Shown in pieces: positions 24,451 through 36,375 of a stretch of DNA of 64,000 nucleotides (positions within the stretch are counted from its first letter, which is position 1; each line of letters opens with the position of its first letter). A program made the position numbers and the translations under genes. The DNA comes from Polytrichum commune (Eukaryota > Streptophyta > Polytrichopsida > Polytrichales > Polytrichaceae). The stretch covers positions 43,795,180 to 43,859,179 of the forward strand of contig OX485808.1 of NCBI GenBank assembly GCA_950295325.1, written 5' to 3'. The notes under the pieces are model-generated. The model was given only the letters and a program-made list of their open reading frames with translations, was not told where the DNA came from and made no database searches.

Positions 24451-27400
24451 ATGACAGGCAAAAGAAAACAACTTATCATTGCGGAAATAGAGGCAAACTG
24501 CAAAGAGACTGTATCCACTGGTCTCCGGATTCCATCTTGGAACGATTGCAATTACCATAACCTCATCCCTGGAAGTTCAAGCAAGTTTTGCAGAACTCAC
24601 GCAGTCACCACTGGCCGTGCATTCAACTACAACAGAAGGGATACACAACACATCAGCTGTGGGGAGGAGCTGCTACACCAAGGCAGCAGAGATTTCTTTC
24701 CCCGAAGTAATGACGATTATCAGATCAGTGGCCATCATTCAGCTGTGGACAACTTATTCGGCCAGGATCCAGGAGCGGGTGGGCTGATGACTATTCCAAC
24801 GTCCACCACAACTCAAAATCTGGATTTGGGATTGTATTCACGTGATTCTCGTTGTGGAAACTCAAGCTTGCAGCAACTTGATAGCTCTGCAAAGAACTCT
24901 CATTACGAGCTCTCATCTGCATCGAGTGATCAGAGGTACCACAAATATGGCAAACAGTTTATATATGTTTTGCACCAATAGACACATCATAAGTGCCATC
25001 ACTAATTAACCTCCAAATTGTCCAATGTTGGTCCTTCACGTTGATCAGTACAGAGGAGTCAGGATTCAGATTAACGTGAAGGACATGCACAGATGAGAAT
25101 ATGCATCTTCTGTTGCAAATAGATGCGTATTACAGTTCTCTGCTCATACCGAGTTTAGATTATTGTGGTTAAGAAAGGGAAAGAAAACCTATTATGAATT
25201 TTCAAGAAGCGCGCAAACCAAAGTTGCAAAGGGAGGCTATTATGAATCATCCCTGGAAATTTTGATAGCCAGTGCATCTGGTTCAATCTATCCTTAATTA
25301 TTTAGATATGGAAAAAACTCACATAGACGTCCTTGTGCAGGAATGTGCCCATCATCATGCAACCTGCACAGGGATGTACCAGTGAACTCTTTCAAAGACC
25401 TCCAGCCTGCGATACTACTGTAGGCTGCAGTGTCGATTTTGTAGAATTACCTCAAGAAATTCCACCAGACACTTCACCAAAAGAAGTAGATCCTGGGTGA
25501 GTTAATGAAGTTGTACCTAGGTAGTGTCACTGATGAATAACATGCTTCAGTTAGTACTCTTGATCACATGGCGCAGGGCTCACAGACACGTGAGCAGCTT
25601 GTTGTCACTGATCATGTTGCAGATTGATGCAAAGCCCAGCGTAATTTGAAGTTTGAAGTAAATGATAAAGTTGGAGGGGAATTACTTAACTGAAAGGGAA
25701 AGCACAACTAGTTCATATTGTATGACATGGCCCTGTAGTGCATGTGAAAGAATCATATATAGTTGGTTTAGCCCATTGACATCTCTGTACAGGTCAAACT
25801 CCTGGCGTTCAATTTCTGACAGTGTTGATGCCGTTTCATACAGTGAGTATTCTGAGTGCGTCCAAGCTGTTCTTCACAACCTAATTTCAAGGCAAGAATC
25901 ATCTTCAAACCAGGGATTGACAATGAGCACGGGTGCATCAACTGTCCACGACCATGCTACGGGGAGCTCTAGTGCAAACACCAGGAGTACCGATTACTTG
26001 CACCAGCCGATCAGTTTCTCATCAACTGTGAGCATATTCCATATGTTTGAGTCATCTCATACTACATGCATGTTGATTTTGTTGTGCTACAATAACCATC
26101 TTATTTAGTGTGCCATTAAAATTGGTGTGCCATGTTAGTTAGAGCGGACTTTGTGACTTTGTGACTTTGTGGTGTAGCTCTAAGCGTCAGGTGACACTGA
26201 CAAGCACTTTTATAAGCTTATGCTTCCCCGATTTGCTATAATAAGATGCCCAGTTCTCATGATCGGATGTCTCTTGCTGATAGAAAGAATATGAAAATCC
26301 AGACCATTAAAATAACTTAATCAATCCACCCTTTAACAATCCCCTCTCTAGTTGCCACCCAGTGATTGCAAGACAGTTAGTGTGGATCGATGATGAATAC
26401 TGTGGGCCACACTGATTCAGATCTTTAGTGCTAGTGTCTTCACAGAATGTTTCCATTGATTATTATTTCCAGCAGTTGCGCTCGTACTGATCATGTATAT
26501 GATGATGGTAATTACAAAGAGAAGACATCAGTTGTTTTAATTCCATCCATGTGCGCAGGGTGGCCTATCTCAGAAGAATGTTGCTGACTTCCACGAAATG
26601 AGTGGAGAACAACTTCTGGCTATATGTGCAATGGCAATTGAGAACAACAATGCTGCCTGTGCTCAGCAGACAGTAGTTGAGCTCAAGCGCAGGTCAGCTG
26701 TAGATGGGTCATCGCCCAGTGAGAGGGTCATCGCCTACTTCTTAAAAGCACTCCTGTGTAGAGCAGGCAACATGCAGCTAGACCCAGATCAACATATGCC
26801 ACTCAAACCTCACAATGGCACCTCTCATGGTAGGATTCCAAGTCAACTTGACCACATCTGGCACAAGAGTAGCAAAGTCTAATATATTCCAGTGATGACC
26901 CAAACTGAAGAAAATTAAGACCATAATTGCCTACTTCTTTTGGATTTTTCATTTTCTTGATTGCCTAAAACTTACACAAGTTTATATATTGTTCTTAAAC
27001 GGTGGATATCTCGTGCAAGTGGATGTGACTCGTGGCAACTGCATTTGAGTCAACAAAGCTGTCACAAGTGCTTATGCACTTGTAAACATCTTGCTGAGTA
27101 TGATTTCCTATATTGTCAGATGTAGAATAAAAGGTTCAGGTCATGTCTAACCCCTCCTCAAATTCATCAGTTTGTTAGTTGATTTTGAGAGTTGATGATC
27201 ATCTCCTACATATGCACTTGTATACATGTATATGATTATGATTCCCTTTACTGTCAGAAATAGAATATGACGTTCAGGTCATGTCTAACCCCTCAAATTC
27301 ATCAGTTTGATAGTTGATCTCCCACAATGTGCTCTAATTTAGAATAATTTCAAAATGCACTAAGACTGATTGTTGCTGCTTGTATGATCTGCAATGTGAT

Positions 27401-28382
27401 GAGTACAGAAGTGCAGTGGATTGAAAGAAAGTTCAGCATCAACGAGCTCACAAGCTTTATAGACATTACACCTTACTACCGGTTTGGTTATATGGCCGCC
27501 AACGGGGCTTTACTGGAACGGTTTGAGGGAGTAGAGCGACTCCACATACTGGATTTCAGCACCACTCACTGTATGCAATGGCCGACATTCATTGACGCCC
27601 TCGCGGATCGCATAGATGGCCCACCTCACATTCGGCTCACAGTGTCGAGTGCCACTCCCCCCAGACCTCTGGGCTTGCATTCAAGCTATGAAGAATTGGG
27701 GTCTCGGCTGACTGCCTTTGCAAATTCCAAGAAAGTCCCATTCGAGTTTCACATCCTTACCCAACCCTTGGAAACACTCCGGGTGAGTGACATTGGGTTA
27801 CGCGATGGGGAAGCCCTTGGGGTGAACTGTGCATTTCGGTTGCATTATCTTGCAGATGAATCAGCAGGTTCAGAATTTGCAGCCAATTCATGTTGTCCCC
27901 GTGACAGATTTCTTCAGCTCATCCACTCCTTAAACCCAGCCATTGTGACACTCTACGAAGAGGACTGTGACACCACCTCCCTTGATCTCTCCTGCCGCTT
28001 GAAGCTCTCATTCAACTATGAGTGGATGCCCTTTGACATCCTGGCAACGTACCCGGAGCATGTGAGCAAGCACCATCGGCTAGAGCAGGAGAGAGAAGTT
28101 GGGCAGAAGATTGAGAACATTGTGGCCTGCGAAGGCCTGAGTCGCATCGAGCGCTTGGAATCCAAACAGCAGTGGTACCAAAGACTCCATCGCCTTCACT
28201 TCCGTGCCCTTCCAGTGAGTGAAGACGTTGTTGCAGAGCTCAAGAAGATGGTGGCTGATCATGCGGCGGGGTGGGGGATGAAGTGGGAAAAATCGGTTGA
28301 CGACACGGCTGTCATGTTGTCGTGGAAGGGTAACAGCCTGGTGTTCGCATCGACATGGGCTCCCTCCTCCTGCTCATTCTAA
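24451..28382 (+). CDS. GRAS-domain transcriptional regulator, SCL32-like (5 exons)
   Basis: Nuclear transcriptional regulator of the plant GRAS family. Exons 24451-24935, 25341-25496, 25793-26027, 26559-26829 and 27409-28382 have consistent phases and total 2,121 nt, or 706 aa. Residues 1-290 are Ser/Thr/Gln-rich and probably disordered. Leucine heptad region I follows in exon 4 (MSGEQLLAICAMAIENNNAA, near 306-325). Exon 5 carries the VHIID-type motif as LHILDFSTTHCMQWP (near 427-441), the PFYRE-like region (around residues 550-590), and the C-terminal SAW motif WGMKWEKSVDDTAVMLSWKG (near 669-688). THCMQWPTFIDALA, SYEELGSRL and the WKGNSLVFASTWAP ending point to the SCL32 subfamily rather than SHR or SCR. 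The ATG at 24451 has A at -3. SCL32 genes of flowering plants are mostly intronless, so four introns and the long N-terminus are unusual. A broken paralogue lies 8 kb downstream. Confidence 0.88.
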
Positions 28383-31300
28383 GTAAGACTTGATGCTTGA
28401 AGAATGTGAGGATTGATCAAGTTGGCTGCCATGAAGAATTTCTATGTTTTTTTCGGTTTTTGTCCTTCAGGTAGGTATGGAATCGAGGGCAACTATAACA
28501 TGGTTACACTTCACTGTTTGGTGATGTCAGAAATCGATTTCAGAATGCTGTGCTGAGGAGATAGAGACTGACAGGATCTCAAAACTGGTCACTTCTATGA
28601 GCTGGGTCAGGTGAAGTAGATGATGTTTAATTTTGTTGACAAGGGAATCATTTTAGCAACAGACCATATAAATTATTTTGACGGTTACATAACACAGAGT
28701 AGGAAGTAAAATGTACAATCTTTGAGCGAGTTCATTAAGACATGGTAGATTAATGACCTGGAGATTTGCCCTCTCAAGTTTTACGCCAAAATTTGATTGA
28801 ATTTGAATGAGCTCATCATCTTACATTTGAAAATCTCGCATATCCCGCTTTGCATACCTATAAACCACTTCATGTGTTTGAATTGAAGACAGGACTTTTC
28901 AATGGTGTTAACCTGAGTCACTGCATGTTGTGTCTAAAACAAAGGGAGTTACTAACGTCGTGCATTGTTTGTTCACTTGCTTGCTCTATCCGTGCTCAAT
29001 GTCTCCTGCAGCTTGCTCCACAATTCCCAAAGGACTAGTTTGTTTATTATTCATCACTGAGGATTGAGGTGGCAAATTTCTGACTTCAAACAATCCGAGT
29101 GTAGCATTCTTTAGGAGAAGAATATTCCTAATTTATCCGTTTTGAGAATCTGGAGGAAGTTTGTCAAGCCCAGGTTGCAATTTAGGCAGACCATGTGAAT
29201 TACATTGAAAAGTGGCTGTTTTTCTTTTTCTTTTTATTTTCCTTTAAAAAATAATTGTGCACCCAAATGAGAGTTTTCTTGAACAGTAGTAATGTAGAGC
29301 TGTGCAGGTACAAATCACATAGTTTCAGAAAGTGTCTCTGTAGCACCCAGTGTCCTAAGATCACAACATTGGGGAACTGCAACTGAGATTAAATTCTAAC
29401 TTCTATGATTAATTCCTTACCCTGTGTCAGAATCTGGTTGTTTCTAACTTAATAGATGTCACATTTGACTTAAGTTATTCAATAACACCGTGGCCTCATT
29501 TCACACTGAAAGAGTCAATTCTGTGTACGTAACGTGCAACTTATCATTCTATATTTCAATAACTTGTCACTCTCTATAGTCCAAAAATTAGGCTGTCTCG
29601 AGTCTTGACAGAGGTTTGTTCTATTACTGTAAATCACAAACTTCTTTTTGTCTACAAGTCTTTGGGCCCAATGTTATCCTATTTTTTCTTTTCCTTTTTC
29701 CTCTTTAACAAAAATACATCAATAGACAAAGTGAAAAGCTTTAGTAGTCCACTACACCGTTTCTGGTATTTAGTGTCACGTACACTATTTGTAATGGGTC
29801 TAAACTAGATGCCTAGAGGTCTCAAAGTGTTACACCTGCTAATTGCCCAGATGATTTCATTTGTCAACATAAATAACTTTTTTTAAGTGAAAAAGTTTAC
29901 ATTATGACATTTAGAGTAGCACATTGGGATATGTTAGATGATAGTCTTGAGTTTTAGTATGCAAGGGGCGGATATTTTTGAACGTACTAATGGCAAGTGT
30001 CGTGTGTTTACATTTTTGCATGCAATGGGAAGATATTATTCTTGAGCATAGTAATGGCAAGTGTCATTTGTGTAAATCTTAGTTAACTTGTAGATCATTG
30101 TGTAACATAGGTATGCACCTCATAACACTATTGAACATACCTACTCATGCAAAGATATTAGTAAACGCACATGAACGCCAAGTGTCATAAGTCAATGCTT
30201 ATGGCGAAGTTGTTAATCATCAAATTTGTAACCTAGCTTACACCTCAAAATAGGATAAGTGACACTATTACGCATGTGACACTAAATATCATAATTGATG
30301 TACCAGAAACAAAAGTACTAAAGCCATTAGGGCTTGCAAAAAGAGAGAGGGGGTTGGCAACTCTCTTGGGCATTCATGAAAAATATCTCAAGCCATTGCC
30401 TACATGTACACCCAACTTGGATCACAACCCAATTTTTGTAGCCAATCACATCTTTAAGAATTCAAGCGGTCTATTGCTCTTGTTTTGGTGCAAACCATTC
30501 CTCATTGTCCACAAATCTAATAGTCAAAATAGTGAGTGGTGATTTGTGACAAGAACACAATATAACATCTAACAACTCATGGTTGGGTTACTCACATTTC
30601 TTCACTGACATCATAATTGTGGGAGAGTTGTTGGATCTTGCCATTAAGATGGGTTACCTTTGGTTCATGATTCTTTTGCTCCAATTACTAATTACTAGCT
30701 ACTTTGTCAATCGACAAGTGATATCCAATCTCTGTTTAAGCGTTTGTGCTTGGCTTCTCTCCAAGCCTGACTTGGGATCACTAAAACAAAGTTTATTACT
30801 TGAAGTGTATTTTTCTTTTAATCATTGGAAAATGGCCATCGAATGTACAATGAATAATAAAATACATTATTATCACTCACCAAACTTTAAACTCACAATA
30901 ATCAAATTAATCTGGAAAAAATTCAAAAACACGACATTGCTATCATATTAATATTAGCCTAGACTATCTTACAAAGGCTACTACACTCTACTACACTAAG
31001 AAATTAGCCGATTCGACACCATCTTGATGTACTTTTAATGGAACATAAGGCTTTTGGCTTCCCGGACTTTGAAATCAATTTCATTTCATTTCATTTCACT
31101 TCACTTCATTGCCCGTGAACCTCAAGGGAGTTTATCCACCAACTCTGCGACTCTTGAATTGCTGTCACTGATCATGTTTCTGGACTATGGAGTGTGTCCG
31201 CAGCTGGCAATGAAAGATGGTACAGTCCTTCCATTCAGATGAAGAATGTCAAGTCAGGAAATCGTGCTCAATATTACCTACTCTGAAATACCGTCCCATC

Positions 31301-32744
31301 ACAAGGACCCGGTAAGAATGACACCTACCTTTTGATGTCAGCACAACGTCATGACATCGAGTAGAACCAAAGATGGGCTTATAGAAACTCTGCTGGGATG
31401 TTCTTTCACGAATCTGGCTTTCAAATCATGACCACTTTGATGAAGATGTATGTAACGGTTTACTTGTTTTGGCAAAGGCTCAGAATGACTGGAACACAGT
31501 GTACCAATCTGCATTGATTTGTTCCTGAAACCGATTGTTGAAATGAAATTATTGCACTGGATGCACTATTACATCAAGTACGAAATCTACTCTAATATCT
31601 AATATACTTCCATCCAAATGTGAATGTTCTTACCGTGGGAGCAGCTCTTTGTCTTGATGTATATAACAGGAATAAACTAGCTCATTTCTTGTAGGATATG
31701 AAACGCACAGTCAGTTTGAGATGGTTAGCAAAAACGAGGCATAGCCACTGTCCTCATGATTTTTGGAGCTCATATGCATATCTTATCCATGAACAAAATG
31801 AAGATTTCAACGTGCTCATTGATTGGTCATATAGCCCCCCCCCCCACCCCAATTATGTGCAAATTATTGAGTTTGAAATGGTTATGATCATATTTTGATC
31901 ACATAGTTCAATCTCATTAATCACATGTCTTTTTGATATTATTTGTTCTTGGAGTCACACTTTTAACCACATACCACTCACATATAGGTGTGTAATTAAG
32001 ATATGTAACAAAATTAGGTACATCTACGTTACTATTTGGTGGTAAATAATGTGGCACATTTATATTTAGTGTGATTTGCCTTGCCATGCAACCCTATAAT
32101 GTGGTTCAGAGCATGCTCCATCATGCAAGAAAATGATGTGCAACCCTGGTTACACTTGTCAAGCCTTGTTGATATGCCCACCTCCCTTCCCTTATCTTGA
32201 AAGTCTTTCCAATGTATAATAGTTTTAGTCCAAATTTAGAAATGCCCTAACCTACAACATGGACCCTCGATGTTAAATATTGGAGGTTCTAGTATATAAC
32301 GTGCATCCACGTTAATATTATTCGCAATGTTTTGGTCATGGTGGAAATAAACCCAACAGTGTGGCCCGTAATATTTCATCATAGTCAATTTACAATGTAA
32401 AGAATACTTAAATCATCTTGAAGAAGGTAACTGCTCTATTGTATGTGTGCACACAACCAACTTTTAGTGCTATGGTCACGACTAACACACTTGAATCCCA
32501 ACCATTCTCTTACTATAAACTACATGTGAATGCCCACATGCGGGCTCATGTGGACCTACAAGTGGTGCTTCCTTGCAGTGCAAGTTTCACATGGTTAAAT
32601 GAACCAACGACCAATCAAAGTTGACAATTTTAAGTCCAATTGTACCTCAAAAAAATCCATGGCTTCTCACTTGGGAACTCCCCTCCTTGCTCCTCATATT
32701 GGAGCTTCATGTTCATCTACAAGTGGCACTTCCTCTTGGTGCTA
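28383..32744. other. Gene-poor DNA with low-copy tandem motifs
   Basis: No gene supported. Around 29955-30230 a motif containing AATGGCAAGTGTC recurs three times at about 70-bp steps. A TTTCA-rich microsatellite is at 31077-31110 and a run of C at 31836-31846. Frames at 30276-30951 have no recognisable domain. Confidence 0.5.
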
Positions 32745-33116
32745 CACTAAATATGGTATTTAGTGTCACCAATTCTAATTATCTTGCTCAATACTAATTT
32801 TAAACCGCGGTATATTGTCAGCACACTAAATGTTAACCCAATATCAATTGTCATTCCTTGTAAAAAAATTGGGGGGTTATAGATTTATAGTGTTGCAATT
32901 TACTGTCACTTACCAAGTGATTTTTCATCCAAATTTCAATCAACCATGACAAAATTTCATCATAAGTTGTTGACAAGAGAAGGTGGGGTTTTGGCCAACA
33001 TATGAACTCATCCATCATCCATGACAATATTTGTTCGCTTTTTCACAAAAAGTTTCATCCCAAATGTTACCATAGTGACATTAAATACCACATGAAACTA
33101 AATATCATATTTAGTG
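32745..33116. mobile_element. TA-flanked MITE, 372 bp
   Basis: Begins TA|CACTAAATATGGTATTTAGTG and ends with the complementary CATATTTAGTG|TA. Both ends repeat the palindromic wording CACTAAATAT..TATTTAGTG found in the 212-bp elements at 41591 and 58824, with TA on each side, as expected for a Tc1/mariner-type (Stowaway-like) non-autonomous element. The interior differs from the 212-bp copies, so it is a longer sister subfamily or contains other DNA. Confidence 0.6.
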
Positions 33117-35340
33117 TAGTTCACATGGTTACATGACCCAACTACCTTGACATCCCCCATCTCGCAATGGAACCCCCCGCGGGGAAGTTAGCACCTCCGA
33201 AGTTGCGAAGTTTTGCAACGCTTGGGTCACAGGTGGGTGCTTGAATCTTCCAGATGTGCACAGTCAAGCTGTAAGTTAGCTTATTGGCTCTGTGGAAGAG
33301 GGTGAGCGGTAAAGAGCTACACGTGTTACCAATACGAGGAAGACATCCAATGGTACTGGTGTCGGAGCAGGTATGCCTACTAGAGAATTTAATACGCTGT
33401 GAGGAGAAAGAACTTTGCAGCAAACTGACATCCTCATTATCATCATCGTTTTCGTCGTCGTCGTCATCATCATCATCATCAGTATCATGTTTACAATGAT
33501 CAAGGTGAATCAAGTCAGTGCCGTTGTGGAGTGAAGGAGGACTTCTTAGTTTCCGACCATTTTTCTGCCTTGCTTAAATATATGTGCCAGTGCAAGGAAC
33601 TTATGGAAATGGTGTCAGTAGGTTTTTCGAATATAAGTAGACAAGCTGAGTACGATGTTGAAGTATTTACTAAAAGATTGAATCTTGTTCTTGTACTTCT
33701 TTATATACATGGGTGGAAGAATAGGTGTGGAGCTTTGGGGATCAGCCTGCAAGAGTGCCAAGTTTGACTTGAAGGCTAAGATGCGAGGGCGAGATTGGTT
33801 CCATAGTTAGCCCGCATGCAGGGATGTAAGACTTTTCATCAGGTTTCTGTGTTGTCGGCAACTTAATAAGCGCCTCCAGAGATGAGAAAGGAGGTGCCCA
33901 AACCTGTGGCTAGGGCACAGCTTGGAGCTGCGACCATCTGCCCTAGGCACGTGGTGGCGGCCGGGCTTATTCTTCGTCGCGGGCAAAAGTTAATACGACC
34001 TTAATACATGGAACTGAAGAACTAACTCTCTGCTTAATGAAATGGGGTGCGATATTGAGCAGATCGGTGCTCATGGAGCTTGTGGGAGATGAATCAGCTC
34101 TGGTGCGACCAAGTGAATAGTGCCGGCGGCATCAAGCCGTCTCTGCATTAATCGCCTCTGACATCCTACCCATGTAAAATTTCTCAACTATATCTACCTC
34201 TTAATCCTCGAAGGCCAAATGATTCAGAGTCTCAAAACATAATAGCTAGTGGAGGCCGGCCTCTGAAATGAAGCTTCAGAAGGGTTAATGCAGACAGGGT
34301 CGAAGATCTGAAGTTGTGGAGCTACTTCTTATACCTATGAACGTCGCAAGAGAGCGTGGCTTTTAGTTTACATTTCCAACCGTGAAATGACCCAAAGGTT
34401 ACTGCTATGTATCTCTCTTTCATCTATGATGCAATCTTTGAGCCATCGATCCTAGTTTGGTCGACATTTAGGTTTTTCATATAGTTACTCTGCCGTAACT
34501 TGCACGTATATTTCAGATCTGCGTTTGATGTCCACTCCTGGAGCCCACTACTGAAGCAGGCTGTTCCTCCTCCTCAGCAATTTATACCTGCACGAGCTTG
34601 GCATGAGTTGTCTTTTTACGATTATTCTAAATCATGAGGTTACACAATACTTATCAGGCGTCTCCACAAACATCATTTATTCTGCAGCCGACAAAGATAA
34701 CAGGTACTTATTTGTAGATTTCTCTAGTATGCAAAAAAGCAGAGTCTCAAAAAAGGAACCACGAGTAGAGTCACTGTAAGATCGACCAGTGACCTGAAGG
34801 TAAAAAGTTCAATGCCACAACTTGCTAAACTTCAAATTCCTTACGTAACTGAGACTTGCTTTCGGTGCAGATTTTTTTCTTTTTCCCAATTCTGTCTTCC
34901 TCAATTATAATGCTGTAGGTGGTGCAACTGTAACATGTATCCGCTTCCAAGTGTAAACGTCAAGTGGGTAGCTGTAAAGACCTTCTTCTGTAGCAGACTC
35001 ATGTATATGAAGCAGAATATCGTAGTTACTCCCTAGTACCAGAGTTCCTCAGACTCAGAGCTTAAACCTAAAAGCATCCGACCACTGGTAAACAATAGAA
35101 AGCAAAGTATCTGGCAAGTTGATGGTTTGCAAATAATAACTTCATCGAAGTGTTTCGTCAACTCAATCTGATTTATACACATCTGATTCAATATGGGACC
35201 TAGGTCCATGTATTGGAATATTTATATATCAGGACCCCATTTAGGGTTGATTACAATCCTAATGTGTTAAGTGACAGAATTAGCCGGGCTGTTGAGCATT
35301 CTATGTTCTAGTCATATTGCAAGCCAACAGAGGCCACGTA
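33117..35340. other. No gene seen; trinucleotide repeat
   Basis: A (CAT/CGT)n tract of about 45 bp at 33437-33482 makes an aspartate run on the minus strand (frame 33142-33513); that frame has no other protein character. Frame 33531-33767 on the plus strand is unrecognised. Remainder is intergenic, possibly including degraded 5' parts of the GRAS paralogue. Confidence 0.45.
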
Positions 35341-35344
35341 CTTA

Positions 35345-35565
35345 CCCCTCCGAAAGTGCAGGTCCAGGATCGCTCAGCTTCTTATGATCCTGTGATGATA
35401 CATTCAGGAATTTACAGTAAGCATCTGATTTAGTGTGGCCCACACCATTTATCATCAACGCACAGTGACTGTCTTGCAAACACTTGGTACTACATGGAAA
35501 GTCATGAAAGGCCACTCTAATTAACATGGCACACCGATTTCAATGCCACATTTATGCAGATGTTT
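35345..35565 (-). repeat. Inverted copy of intron 3 of the GRAS gene
   Basis: Read on the minus strand this segment matches intron 3 of the intact GRAS gene. One block (GGTGTGCCATGTTA followed by TTAGAG) corresponds to about 26108-26153, and another (TTTGCAAGACAGT..GATGAT..GTGTGGGCCACACT..ATCAGAT) corresponds to about 26360-26425. The intact gene and the paralogue exons at 36376 and 39209 are all on the plus strand, so this piece has been inverted relative to them. Confidence 0.75.
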
Positions 35566-36375
35566 AGCGTAGTCTCGAAGTGTGGCATTTTAATCGTTCA
35601 TGTTGCAACTCAAAGATATATAATTGTAAATATTTCTATTTCCGGTTACATAGGATGTATTCTGCTGCTATGTGGAGCCAGCTGGTTACGTTCAATTTTC
35701 TGAAACGGCCCATGAGGGCCAAGCTACCAGTAAATTTATGTACATTCGACACTGTCAGCGTGATTCAAAGTTGGTGTTACATGTATTATTCTCTAGTATT
35801 TGCACAAAGTAAATCTACGTTTTACAATCTTCATCTGTGCTTGCAGACAATGTAAAGGACAACTCTAAAGATCTAGGAGGTGTATATATATATAACAGAG
35901 AAATAATGGCAAGGAGTTTAACTACAACAGTTATGCAGCCTGCTAAACCCATGAGCGCTAGCCAAGCCCATGCAGCCAGACCTGGAGGGAGTCGCTGACA
36001 CGAGCCAACATAACCAGATCGAAGCCACAAGAACTACATTTGCAAGGCTGAGAGGTATACCCTACAAAACGTTTTCAGCAACTTACTTAATGTACAGTTA
36101 GATACACTATTCGAATCAGCTATATTTTGAGGCTAGTTGTTCAGTCGAAAGCCCGACTTAGCTTCTAAAGCAGTAGCATGAAAAAAACAGATATAATAGT
36201 GTGTTTCTTGCACAATTTGAAACTTAAGCAATTGAGGTTTTGACAACACTGCTCCCTAGTGGAGTCTGCGTTACCTGAACGAAAATTAAATTAGGTTTCC
36301 GTCTTCATAACTCATTTTCTACAAAAGGAAATAGAAACTGGTTGTGTGACTTGTTGAATGACTTTTTCTCTCCAG

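Noticed and set aside
33142-33513. Minus-strand frame with a long aspartate run
   Set aside because: The run comes from a CAT/CGT microsatellite; the rest lacks protein character or splice context.
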